Source: Streptococcaceae bacterium
GTDB taxonomy: Bacteria; Bacillota; Bacilli; Lactobacillales; Streptococcaceae
NCBI GenBank assembly: GCA_022484805.1
Contig: JAKVKP010000004.1
Span: 62,001 to 126,000, forward strand
Reading direction: 5' to 3'
Length of the DNA stretch: 64,000 bases
Shown: positions 7,887 to 15,889 of the stretch, piece after piece
How the letters are laid out: every line of letters begins with the position of its first letter
Position numbering within the stretch: position 1 is the first letter of the stretch
The notes under the pieces: model-generated
Database searches by the model: none
The model's input: the letters and a program-made list of their open reading frames with translations, nothing else
What the model was told of the DNA's origin: nothing
Made by a program: the position numbers and the translations under genes

Positions 7887-9419
7887 ATGAAAGTAAAAAA
7901 TATTGCACTTTGGATTCGTTTGACATCTTTAATTTTTTTGGTCATCTCATTGTCTGTCGGCTATTTAGCCTTTCAACTAAATAATCATTTTTATCGATTA
8001 GAACAAACAAAGCAAGAAGACAACCTAATCGCCATCGGACAATCCTTAACTCATAATCAATTGGTAATCACCCAACTCGAGCAAGAGAAAACAAGTACAG
8101 AGCTACAAGGGTTAATTACAAGCGTCGAAGAAGATTTCAAGCTCAGCTTTATTGTTGTGATGACAACAGATAGTATTCGATTAACGCATCCAAATAAAGC
8201 GGAAATTAATCAAAAATTTCAAGGTGACGATGAAAAATACACGTTACAAACCGGTAAAACCTATATTTCCACTGCCAAGGGTACAATGGGAACATCCTTA
8301 CGCGGCTTTGTACCGGTCAAAAACCAAAGTGGTCAAGTCATTGGAGCGATTGCAATGGGACTAAATTTAAAAACAATTCATAAGCAATATCAACAAATTC
8401 AAAATTTAGTAATTATTAATATGGTCATTTGTTTAATTTTAAGTGTCATTATTGCCTCTGCTGTCGCTTTTTCTTTAAAAAAGGGCATGTTAGATATGAA
8501 CCGCAGCGAAATTAAGCTATTGGATGAAAAATATCGAGTCATGTTTGAGAATGTTTCCAATGCCATTATTCTGACTGATCCCCATGACCAGATTCAATTA
8601 ATCAATCCAGCGGGTGAAAAGATAATTCAAAAAATTTTAGGCGACACAGTAATTCAGCAAAAAAAAATATCAGATATTTTTCCAATTATCAAGCAGGTGA
8701 ATCCTATAAAATCTAGTCAAAATTATTTTCAAAATGCTGACACCGATTATCTAATTTCAACCACACCACTTGAAATTAATCAAAAAAACATTGGCTCATT
8801 AGTCATTATCCAGAATATTTCAGAAATGAAGGCCCTGCTTGGTCAATTGAATAATACAACGACTTACACCGCAGCCTTGCAAGTACAAACACACGATTTT
8901 TTAAATAAAATGCACGTCATTTATGGTTTGACCGATGCCAAGGAATATCAAAAGCTACGTGCCTATCTATCCGAAATTTTAGAGGCTGACCAAGAATTTA
9001 TCAGTCGTATCACCTATTTAGTTCATAATCCTGTCATCGCAGGCTTTCTGATTCAAGAGAGAACACTTTTTATCAATCAAAAAACGAATTTAATGTTAGA
9101 GATTTATCCTGACATTCCCAACTCAGCAGACTTTATACAGACACAAAATTGGATGCAGCTGATTGCTAAAATTCATCAGATTATCCTTGAACAAGAAATT
9201 TTTGACAACTTACAGGTTTCTATGAGTTATAATCAAAAATCAATAGAAAGTCACTACCAAACTTATTTTGAGCCATTTAAGGAAAATAGAATAAGGCAGG
9301 CATTAATAACACTTTCAAATGATTATTTACTAACAATAGCCAATAGTGTCCTGACCTATTCACTAAAAGAGGGCTGGTTTGACTTGTTGTTAATCACACC
9401 CTATCAGGAGGACGAATAA
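7887..9419 (+). CDS. maeK: MaeK-like sensor histidine kinase with a degenerate ATP-binding domain
   Basis: A 510-residue CitA/DcuS-family sensor. Layout: membrane helix at 12-30, extracellular sCache-like domain at about 35-165, membrane helix at 172-196, cytosolic PAS at about 215-320, then the family phosphoacceptor box QTHDFLNKMH with His336. The region after about residue 400, which should be a HATPase domain, lacks a recognisable N box (NLIENA-like), DxGxG and GLGL boxes, although it remains in frame to a stop that overlaps maeR. Its partner maeR is intact. The sensed ligand is presumably malate, by context with maePE. The loss may mean weak kinase activity or phosphatase-only or partner-dependent function. 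The family assignment is firm; the activity is not. Confidence 0.85.
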   Translation: MKVKNIALWIRLTSLIFLVISLSVGYLAFQLNNHFYRLEQTKQEDNLIAIGQSLTHNQLVITQLEQEKTSTELQGLITSVEEDFKLSFIVVMTTDSIRLTHPNKAEINQKFQGDDEKYTLQTGKTYISTAKGTMGTSLRGFVPVKNQSGQVIGAIAMGLNLKTIHKQYQQIQNLVIINMVICLILSVIIASAVAFSLKKGMLDMNRSEIKLLDEKYRVMFENVSNAIILTDPHDQIQLINPAGEKIIQKILGDTVIQQKKISDIFPIIKQVNPIKSSQNYFQNADTDYLISTTPLEINQKNIGSLVIIQNISEMKALLGQLNNTTTYTAALQVQTHDFLNKMHVIYGLTDAKEYQKLRAYLSEILEADQEFISRITYLVHNPVIAGFLIQERTLFINQKTNLMLEIYPDIPNSADFIQTQNWMQLIAKIHQIILEQEIFDNLQVSMSYNQKSIESHYQTYFEPFKENRIRQALITLSNDYLLTIANSVLTYSLKEGWFDLLLITPYQEDE

Positions 9420-10129
9420 TGTCGAAACTAAAATTATTGATTGTCGAAGATGATCCGATGGTGCTCTATATTAATAAAAATTATTTAAATAAAATAGCCG
9501 TCTTCAATGAAATACTTGAGGCTGATTCTTTTAATATCGCCCTTGAACACCTAACTAATCATCATTTTGATCTTGTTTTAATTGACATTCACTTAAAGCA
9601 AGGCAACGGACTTGACCTTGCTAAAGCGATTCGCGCTAAAAAAATTGAAACCGAAATCATTATGGTTACAGCATCTAATAACCGAAAAGATATTCAAGAA
9701 ATGTTAAAAATTGGTATTTTAGATTACCTCGTTAAACCCTTTAACTTTAAAAGATTAGAAAAAAGTATTTTGGCTTTTGTTAAGAAAAAAAACATTCTAG
9801 AACAAGCCGAAAAAATATCACAGACAGAGATTGATACACTAATCGGATTAAATAGCAACCATAATTTATCAAACGAAAAAGAATTAGAAAAGGGCTTAAC
9901 AAAAGAAACTGCCAATCGTATGCTTAAATTGATTCAAAATGCGCCAACTATCTTTACAGTCAATGATATTCAAGCGCAAACTAAGCTATCCCATGTATCC
10001 ATTCGAAAATACTTCAAATTTTTTGAAAAGGAAGGTTGGCTGATTGCTCAAACGGAATATGGGAGTATTGGTAGACCGATTATCTATTATTCAATTAACC
10101 CTGAAGGTCAGATGCCAAGTGAATACTAA
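9419..10129 (+). CDS. maeR: MaeR-like response regulator, CitB/DcuR family
   Basis: A 236-residue response regulator. The N-terminal receiver has the acidic pocket at E10-D12, the phosphoacceptor Asp56 in VLIDIHL, the MVTAS threonine/serine and the DYLVKPF lysine. The C-terminal domain has a helix-turn-helix around KLSHVSIRKYFKFFEKEGWL. It overlaps the last base of maeK (TAATG), with AGGAGGA before the ATG, so kinase and regulator are coupled. By family precedent it activates maePE and perhaps other malate genes from repeats in the 7.7-7.8 kb control region. A perfect two-way terminator follows. Confidence 0.92.
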   Translation: MSKLKLLIVEDDPMVLYINKNYLNKIAVFNEILEADSFNIALEHLTNHHFDLVLIDIHLKQGNGLDLAKAIRAKKIETEIIMVTASNNRKDIQEMLKIGILDYLVKPFNFKRLEKSILAFVKKKNILEQAEKISQTEIDTLIGLNSNHNLSNEKELEKGLTKETANRMLKLIQNAPTIFTVNDIQAQTKLSHVSIRKYFKFFEKEGWLIAQTEYGSIGRPIIYYSINPEGQMPSEY

Positions 10130-10184
10130 GTTAAAATGATGAGGCTTTCTAGCAACCGCTTCTGTAAAAATAATTTTAAAAGCA

Positions 10185-10221
10185 AATAAGGTAGTGAAAT
10201 TGAACTTTCACTACCTTATTT
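10185..10221. terminator. Bidirectional terminator between maeR and the aldo/keto reductase gene
   Basis: AATAAGGTAGTGAAA pairs perfectly with TTTCACTACCTTATT over a seven-base loop, with A and T runs on either side. Confidence 0.9.
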
Positions 10222-10227
10222 TCACTA

Positions 10228-11214
10228 TTATTTTAAAATACGATTAATTAAATTTAATTCAGCTTCGGAAAATTCTAAATTAGCCAGCGCCTTTAAATTA
10301 TCGTTAAGCTGATCTACTTTGGAAGCACCAACTAAAACACTAGCAACTGTTGGATTTCTTAAATTCCAAGCTAGAGCCATTTGAGCAAGTGACTGATCCC
10401 TGTTCTGAGCCAGATCATTTAATTGCTTAATCTTAGCTAAAGTAGATTCAACTTGATCCTCAGTTAAAAACGGACTATCTGAACGATGCGCACGTGAATC
10501 TTTTGGAATACCATTTAAGTAACGATTGCTCAGTAAGCCTTGTGCCAATGGACTGAAAACAATTGCACCCAACCCTTCTTGCTCTAAGACAGTTAAAAGT
10601 TCAGATTCAATCGTCCGATTGAACATATTATACTGCGGCTGATGACTAATAAACGGTGTCTGCCATGCTTTAAAATACTCAGCAATTTTCTTTGTTTGCT
10701 CTGGAGAATAATTAGATATACCGATATACAGCGCCTTACCCTGACGTATCAATAAATCTAGGGCATGGGCCGTTTCTTCAAGAGGTGTTTCTGGATCTGG
10801 ACAATGATGATAAAAAATATCAACATAATCTAACTGCATTCGCTTTAAGCTCTGATTACAACTGGCAATAATACTTTTCTTAGAGCCACCCTGTCCATAA
10901 GGCCCTTCCCACATATGAAAGCCAGCTTTTGAAGAAATAACCAACTCATCTCGATATGCCTTAAAATCTTCCTTAAAAATTTGACCAAAATTTATTTCTG
11001 CTGAACCAGCAGGTGGACCATAATTATTAGCTAAATCAAAGTGAGTAATACCACTATCAAATGCCCGACGCATAATTGCCCTTTGATTATCTATGCGATC
11101 AACCTCACCAAAATTGTGCCAAAAGCCAAGAGATAAAGCTGAAAGTTTTAGTCCTGAGTTACCAACACGCCGATAAATCATTTCTGCATAACGATTCTCA
11201 TTTTCTTGATACAT
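10228..11214 (-). CDS. Aldo/keto reductase, YghZ-like (glyceraldehyde 3-phosphate/methylglyoxal reductase type)
   Basis: A 328-residue NADPH-dependent aldo/keto reductase. Markers are the early RRVGNSGLKLSALSLG strand, the catalytic Asp and Tyr in FDLANNYGPPAGSAE, a conserved Lys in SSKAG, and the C-terminal nucleotide-binding VLVGASKVDQL. The GPPAGSAE loop points to the YghZ/KCNAB-like group, enzymes that detoxify aldehydes such as L-glyceraldehyde 3-phosphate and methylglyoxal. I prefer ATG 11214 (MYQENENRY, the usual family start, with GGGGA upstream) over ATG 11229. It is divergent from a MerR regulator with an operator between them, so aldehyde-responsive induction is likely. Confidence 0.85.
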   Translation of the reverse strand: MYQENENRYAEMIYRRVGNSGLKLSALSLGFWHNFGEVDRIDNQRAIMRRAFDSGITHFDLANNYGPPAGSAEINFGQIFKEDFKAYRDELVISSKAGFHMWEGPYGQGGSKKSIIASCNQSLKRMQLDYVDIFYHHCPDPETPLEETAHALDLLIRQGKALYIGISNYSPEQTKKIAEYFKAWQTPFISHQPQYNMFNRTIESELLTVLEQEGLGAIVFSPLAQGLLSNRYLNGIPKDSRAHRSDSPFLTEDQVESTLAKIKQLNDLAQNRDQSLAQMALAWNLRNPTVASVLVGASKVDQLNDNLKALANLEFSEAELNLINRILK

Positions 11215-11248
11215 TTTCAATATCCCCATTTCTTAATACATTCTCTAT

Positions 11249-11286
11249 ACTTTACTTAGTGTATCACTTAAAGTATCCTTTAAGTA
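11249..11286. promoter_or_regulatory. MerR-type operator and overlapping divergent promoters
   Basis: A perfect inverted repeat, ACTTAAAG-TATC-CTTTAAGT, lies at 11266-11285. On the minus strand it fills the gap between TTTACT (-35) and TACACT (-10), which are 19 bases apart, the overlong spacing typical of MerR-activated promoters. On the plus strand TTTACT and TATCCT are 17 apart and face the regulator gene, so the same protein could repress its own gene. Confidence 0.75.
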
Positions 11287-11309
11287 AAGCCTAAAATAAG
11301 GAGAAATAT

Positions 11310-11711
11310 GTGGAGATAGAAAGCAAGTTTACAATTAGTGAATTAAGCACAAAATTTAATTTAGCACCGTCTACCTTAAGGTATTATGAAGCAATTGAGC
11401 TTTTAGAACCAATTGAGCGAAATGGCAAACATCGTGTCTATCGTCAGACAGATATTGATCGTCTTGGAGCCATTCAGTGTTTTAAACAAACTGGTATGAC
11501 GATTAAACAAATCCAAACTTTTTTTGAAAATGAAAAAGTCGAAAATAATTTTGACATACTACTAACTGCCTTAACACAACAACAAGATAATATCGAAAAG
11601 CAAATCAACCAGCTAAAAGAAAATAAAAAATTTATTAAGAAAAAAATTAATCATTATCATTCTAAGAAGGAAGCATACTTAAATAATCAAATCGAACCAA
11701 AATGGCATTAA
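11310..11711 (+). CDS. MerR family transcriptional regulator
   Basis: A 133-residue regulator. The N-terminal winged helix-turn-helix reads FTISELSTKFNLAPSTLRYYE, then the wing with NGKHRVYRQTDIDRL, then a dimerisation coiled coil from about residue 80 rich in Gln and Lys. There is no Cys pair for metal binding; the short C-terminus resembles aldehyde- or stress-responsive members (AdhR/NmlR-like). GTG 11310 is the start, six bases after AAGGAG; the ATG one base earlier, at 11309, is in another frame and stops at once. It faces away from the aldo/keto reductase gene and probably controls it. Confidence 0.9.
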   Translation: MEIESKFTISELSTKFNLAPSTLRYYEAIELLEPIERNGKHRVYRQTDIDRLGAIQCFKQTGMTIKQIQTFFENEKVENNFDILLTALTQQQDNIEKQINQLKENKKFIKKKINHYHSKKEAYLNNQIEPKWH

Positions 11712-11794
11712 GTTAGAAAAACAATTACTAATTATTAATCGGGAAAATTTATTTTATAAAAAACTATTTTTAATAGATTATTTATAAATATTCA

Positions 11795-13306
11795 TTACGG
11801 CAAAACAGTTAACTTTAATTGGTACGGAGGCTCCGTTTTTGGATTATCTTGAATATAATCAATTAAAAGCTGTTGAACCTCAACACCAGTATTGAAAACG
11901 GAAGAAGCTTGCTGATAAACCTCATAACCACCCCCACCCAAAGCACGATAATTATTTAAAGCAACGACAAAACTATCCGTTGGTTGAACATCAGCTTGAC
12001 GATACTTAAGACTTACTAGACGATTGCCCACCGGACGACGGCTATCTAAGACATATTCGATACCAATAAAAAAATCATAATTATAATGTTCAACTTTTGG
12101 CGAGAGCCAGCGAGGATTTAAAACAATCCCTTCATTTGGCGAATAGGAAAAGTACTCTGCCGAATGTTCAATTGCTGCTTTTAACATCTGACCATTGAGC
12201 TTCACAATGTATAAAGTATTATCGTAAGGATAGTTACTCATAATATCACGAATTGTTAATGACTTGGGAATTGGATTTAATTGGTTAAACGAACTAACCA
12301 CGGCGATATCGGCATTTCCTTTTAACATTTCCACAGCACCGACGACTTCAATCCACGGACTACCTTTTTTAGCAAACTCCAAGTGTGTTTGTTTAGCAAT
12401 AGGCGCTTCTATCTCTCCGATTGGCTGACTTAAAAAATTTTGTACCTCTTGCTCAAGAGGAAGTAACTTTTCTGCTAAATTTTTATCATAAGAATTGTCG
12501 GGTATTTTAAGTTCACTTTTAATTTCAAGGTTATTTTCAGTCAAACAGCCTTCAATTTCAAAATAATTTTTCCCCATATTTGTTGGTTGAACGATGTAAG
12601 TACCAAATAAATACTGCCCTTCAATTGAAGCATGCTGATGGCCAGTTAAAAGCAAATCAAAGCTCAATTCCTTCGCAATTTTATAGCCAACATTTTCCCC
12701 TGATTCAGAAAGCAGCTCACCAGTTGCTAAATCTGCTTCAAAGCCACCATGATAAAGACAAATCGTCACATCTGCCGTATCCTTAATTCTTTCAAAAGCA
12801 GCTCTGGCAGCTTCAAATGGATCATTTATCCGAATATCAATAATATTTTGCGGATTTTCCCAAACATTGGTGAAATCGGTTGTAATACCAACAATACCAA
12901 TTTTTAGTCCGTTTTCCAATGTTTGAATCACAGAAGGAAAGAGTAAATTACCCGAAGCATCAGTAATATTCACAGTACTTACCTTGGCCTCTAAATGACT
13001 GAGATTTTCCTTTAATGCTTGAAAGCTATAATTAAAATCATGATTCCCTAAAGTAATCACATCATAACCAGCCGTATTCATTATCTCTGCAATACCTTGT
13101 TCATAATTTTGCTGCTTTTGAAAAAAATTAATATAAGGTGAACCTTGAAAAATATCGCCTCCATCTAAAACTAAAGTATTGCCATCCTTATTAAAATTCG
13201 CAATAACCTTTAGTAAACCCAGCGCTTTTTCTTGTTGATCTGTATAATCTGTTGGAAAAAGATAACCATGAATATCTGAAGTATAGTATATTTTAAACGA
13301 TTGCAT
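11795..13306 (-). CDS. Bifunctional metallophosphatase / 5'-nucleotidase, cytoplasmic
   Basis: A 503-residue member of the 5'-nucleotidase/2',3'-cyclic phosphodiesterase family (UshA/YfkN-like). Metal-binding motifs appear in order: SDIHGY, DGGDIFQGSP, LGNHDFN, and GHQHAS. The C-terminal substrate domain starts near residue 300, with NYPYDNTLY. Unlike UshA it has no signal peptide or wall anchor, so it should act inside the cell. ATG 13306 is the start, nine bases after AAAGGA; the TTG six bases upstream is too close to it. It follows phnE2 directly and is the last gene of the Phn transporter operon, suggesting that it releases phosphate from imported or internal phosphoesters. Confidence 0.88.
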   Translation of the reverse strand: MQSFKIYYTSDIHGYLFPTDYTDQQEKALGLLKVIANFNKDGNTLVLDGGDIFQGSPYINFFQKQQNYEQGIAEIMNTAGYDVITLGNHDFNYSFQALKENLSHLEAKVSTVNITDASGNLLFPSVIQTLENGLKIGIVGITTDFTNVWENPQNIIDIRINDPFEAARAAFERIKDTADVTICLYHGGFEADLATGELLSESGENVGYKIAKELSFDLLLTGHQHASIEGQYLFGTYIVQPTNMGKNYFEIEGCLTENNLEIKSELKIPDNSYDKNLAEKLLPLEQEVQNFLSQPIGEIEAPIAKQTHLEFAKKGSPWIEVVGAVEMLKGNADIAVVSSFNQLNPIPKSLTIRDIMSNYPYDNTLYIVKLNGQMLKAAIEHSAEYFSYSPNEGIVLNPRWLSPKVEHYNYDFFIGIEYVLDSRRPVGNRLVSLKYRQADVQPTDSFVVALNNYRALGGGGYEVYQQASSVFNTGVEVQQLLIDYIQDNPKTEPPYQLKLTVLP

Positions 13307-13312
13307 AAGCAA

Positions 13313-14125
13313 TTATCCTTTCAATAAAGCGTTCCGAATGCGTGATGAGAAGGTTTCAACTATCAGTATCAATAAGAATAAGCCAATTAATAAGGCACCA
13401 ACCTGAGACCATTTATAAGCATTCATTGCAAAAATTAAGGGTGCGCCAATACCGCCAGCACCGACTAAGCCTAGAATAGTGGCATCACGCAAATTCATAT
13501 CAAAGCGATACAGCAAAATTGAGAAAAAATCAGCCTTTAGCTGTGGAATAATCCCAAAACGAATTTTTTGAAAGAAAGACAAGCCTGCTGCATCCAAGGA
13601 TTCAAGGATACCATTATCTAAATCTTCAATTGTCTCAATAAACATCTTAGAAACCATCCCAATCGAAACAAAGCCTAAGGTCAAAACCCCAGCAGAAGCG
13701 CCTGGACCTGTCACGCGAATAAACATCAAACCGTATACAAATGGAGGTACCGTTCTAATCGCCATAATCAAAAAACGAATCGTATAAGCAATCGCTTTAG
13801 GCATCATATTCGTTGCAGATAAAAATGATAAGGGCACTGCAATTATTGCACCAACAATTGTTCCCAAAACAGCAATTGCAATTGTTTCTAAAAGCAGATA
13901 AAGTACACCAGAACTCGAAAAATTAAGTAAAAAAGCTAAATCTGGATGAAAAATACCTTTGAAAATATTTTTAGCAATTTGCACGCCATCTTTTGACAAT
14001 GGTTGTATCTTAATAACCGATGCAGACCAAATAAAAATTAATAATAAGATAATCATAATACCGAGATAATAATAAACACGGTTTGATTTTTTATCTAAAT
14101 ATTTTTGTATTAATAAATTTTCCAT
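13313..14125 (-). CDS. phnE: PhnE-type ABC transporter permease (second)
   Basis: A 270-residue membrane protein with six hydrophobic segments and the permease-ATPase coupling (EAA) loop around ESLDAAGLSFFQKIRFGIIP. The LRDATILGLVGAGGIG segment is characteristic of PhnE permeases. It probably pairs with the preceding permease as a heterodimer for import of phosphonate, phosphite or phosphate. Its stop is seven bases before the nucleotidase start, and it lies 52 bases after the first permease gene. Confidence 0.9.
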   Translation of the reverse strand: MENLLIQKYLDKKSNRVYYYLGIMIILLLIFIWSASVIKIQPLSKDGVQIAKNIFKGIFHPDLAFLLNFSSSGVLYLLLETIAIAVLGTIVGAIIAVPLSFLSATNMMPKAIAYTIRFLIMAIRTVPPFVYGLMFIRVTGPGASAGVLTLGFVSIGMVSKMFIETIEDLDNGILESLDAAGLSFFQKIRFGIIPQLKADFFSILLYRFDMNLRDATILGLVGAGGIGAPLIFAMNAYKWSQVGALLIGLFLLILIVETFSSRIRNALLKG

Positions 14126-14177
14126 AATTTTCCTAACTTCTTAATAATAAACAGTAATTCACGATTAACAGGCATCT

Positions 14178-14999
14178 CTAGGTTAAACGCGCTCGAATTT
14201 GTTGGCTAATCGTTTCAATACAGATAACAGCAACTAGCAAAGTCAAAAGAATCATGCCGACATTTTGATAATCACGCCAAGCAATATTTTCATTTAGAAT
14301 GACTCCAATTCCACCTGCACCAACATAACCTAAAATAGCTGCATATCTGACATTTCCTTCAAAATTAAACAAAGCCGTTGAAAGATAAATCGGTAATAAT
14401 TGCGGAATCACACCAACGACAAAGGCCTTTGCCTTAGAGGCACCTAAGGCTTCTAAAGCTTCAAAAACTGCCATATCAACTGTCTCTATTTGTTCAAATA
14501 ATTGCTTACCCATGTAGCTAAATGAAAAAATGAAAATGGCGACCGTTCCTGCAAAGGTCCCTAATCCCCAGATATAAGTTGCAATTAAAGCTGAAACTAG
14601 AGTCGGCAAAGTTCGTAGCACTGTAAAAATAATTCTGACCAATTGATTCAGCCATTTAATATGTACAATATTATTAGCAGCTAAAATAGCAAAGGGTACT
14701 GCTAAAATACAGCCTACAATTGAACCAATGAAGCTCATTTTAATCGTATCAAGCAATGGTGAAATAATTTTATCTAGATAGGATACTTCTGGTGGGAACA
14801 TTGCAAATAATATTTGCCAAAATTGGCGCCCATTTTGAACTAATTTCGCAAAATCAAATTCAGTAATATAAAGTGCTAAAACAATAATCACAACAAATAG
14901 AGCAACATAAATTGGTGTTCTAGTTGCCTTTTCCTCAACAACTTCCTGATTAGCTAAAACATAACGCTTTGGTTTAAAAATTTTATCATACAGATTCAT
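14178..14999 (-). CDS. phnE: PhnE-type ABC transporter permease (first)
   Basis: A 273-residue permease with a cytosolic N-terminus, about six membrane segments, an EAA-type loop with EALEALGASKAKAFVVGVIP, and VRYAAILGYVGAGGIG near the C-terminus. ATG 14999 is the likely start: it begins inside phnC, overlapping by 14 bases, with GAGGCG upstream, which indicates translational coupling. Longer in-frame starts exist further upstream but would overlap phnC more. It is paralogous to the next permease in the operon. Confidence 0.9.
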   Translation of the reverse strand: MNLYDKIFKPKRYVLANQEVVEEKATRTPIYVALFVVIIVLALYITEFDFAKLVQNGRQFWQILFAMFPPEVSYLDKIISPLLDTIKMSFIGSIVGCILAVPFAILAANNIVHIKWLNQLVRIIFTVLRTLPTLVSALIATYIWGLGTFAGTVAIFIFSFSYMGKQLFEQIETVDMAVFEALEALGASKAKAFVVGVIPQLLPIYLSTALFNFEGNVRYAAILGYVGAGGIGVILNENIAWRDYQNVGMILLTLLVAVICIETISQQIRARLT

Positions 15000-15744
15000 G
15001 TACAATCGCCTCTTTTCGATAAACCTCATCAAGAATTTCTTGGGTTACTGCTTCAGTTGGTCCATCAAAAATAATTTGACCCTGCCTAACAGCAATAATT
15101 CTTGTCGCATATTCTAAAGCAAGCTCAACATGGTGAATATTTATCAAAACCGTTTTATTCAGCTCTTCATTAATGAGTTTGAAATCATCCATCACTTCTC
15201 TGGCGGTAACTGGGTCCAAGGCAGCAACTGGCTCATCAGCTAAAAGAATTTGCGGATTTTGGGCCAGAGTTCGTGCCAAAGAAACACGCTGCTGTTGGCC
15301 ACCTGAAAGTTGATCCGTTCTGATAAAGGCCTTATCTAATATTCCAACACGATTAAGCGACTCTAAAGCAATTTTTTTATCAGCCTTTGAAAAAAGTCCA
15401 AATAATACTTTGATAAAAGTCATTTCAGGCACTCGAGCGCTCAAAACATTACGAATAACTGTTATTCGAGGCACTAGGTTATACGATTGAAAAATCATAC
15501 CAATTGAACGCCTAAATTTTCTTAACTCTTTTCCTTTAAGCTGTGAAACCTCTAAGCCATCAACATTTAAAACACCTGATGTAATATCGTTCAAACCATT
15601 AATCGTCCGAATTAATGTCGATTTTCCGGCTCCACTAGCACCAATAATGGCAACGAATTCACCTTGCTGAATTTCTAAATTAATACCATCAAGACCCTTT
15701 ACACCGTTAGGATATATTTTTGATACATTCTCAAATTTTATCAT
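14986..15744 (-). CDS. phnC: PhnC-type ABC transporter ATP-binding protein
   Basis: A 252-residue ABC ATPase. Walker A GASGAGKSTL, Q-loop FQSYNLVPRIT, signature LSGGQQQRV, Walker B ILLADEPVAALD and the H-loop in INIHHVELA are all intact. The insert around residues 90-120 after the Q-loop is typical of PhnC. The protein energises the two PhnE permeases. It is preceded by a long intercistronic hairpin that separates it from phnD, and it overlaps phnE. Confidence 0.93.
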   Translation of the reverse strand: MIKFENVSKIYPNGVKGLDGINLEIQQGEFVAIIGASGAGKSTLIRTINGLNDITSGVLNVDGLEVSQLKGKELRKFRRSIGMIFQSYNLVPRITVIRNVLSARVPEMTFIKVLFGLFSKADKKIALESLNRVGILDKAFIRTDQLSGGQQQRVSLARTLAQNPQILLADEPVAALDPVTAREVMDDFKLINEELNKTVLINIHHVELALEYATRIIAVRQGQIIFDGPTEAVTQEILDEVYRKEAIVHESV

Positions 15745-15793
15745 TTCGTTTTCTCTTTCCTAATTCATTATTTTTAAAATGGATTAAAAATAG

Positions 15794-15864
15794 AAAGTGC
15801 TTCTGTAATTGTTATCATTAGATGTTTTTCTAATGAACAAGCAACAACGTTACAGAAACACTTT
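15794..15864 (-). terminator. Long intercistronic hairpin between phnD and phnC
   Basis: Outer stem AAAGTGTTTCTGTAA with TTACAGAAGCACTTT and inner stem TCATTAGA with TCTAATGA, read on the minus strand. There is only a short T-rich tail. Such elements often leave the binding-protein mRNA more abundant than the downstream genes. Confidence 0.65.
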
Positions 15865-15889
15865 TAATATTCTACTTTAATAATAAATT

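Noticed and set aside
12580-12786. Plus-strand open frame within the nucleotidase gene
   Set aside because: It lies opposite conserved metallophosphatase motifs and has no start signals.
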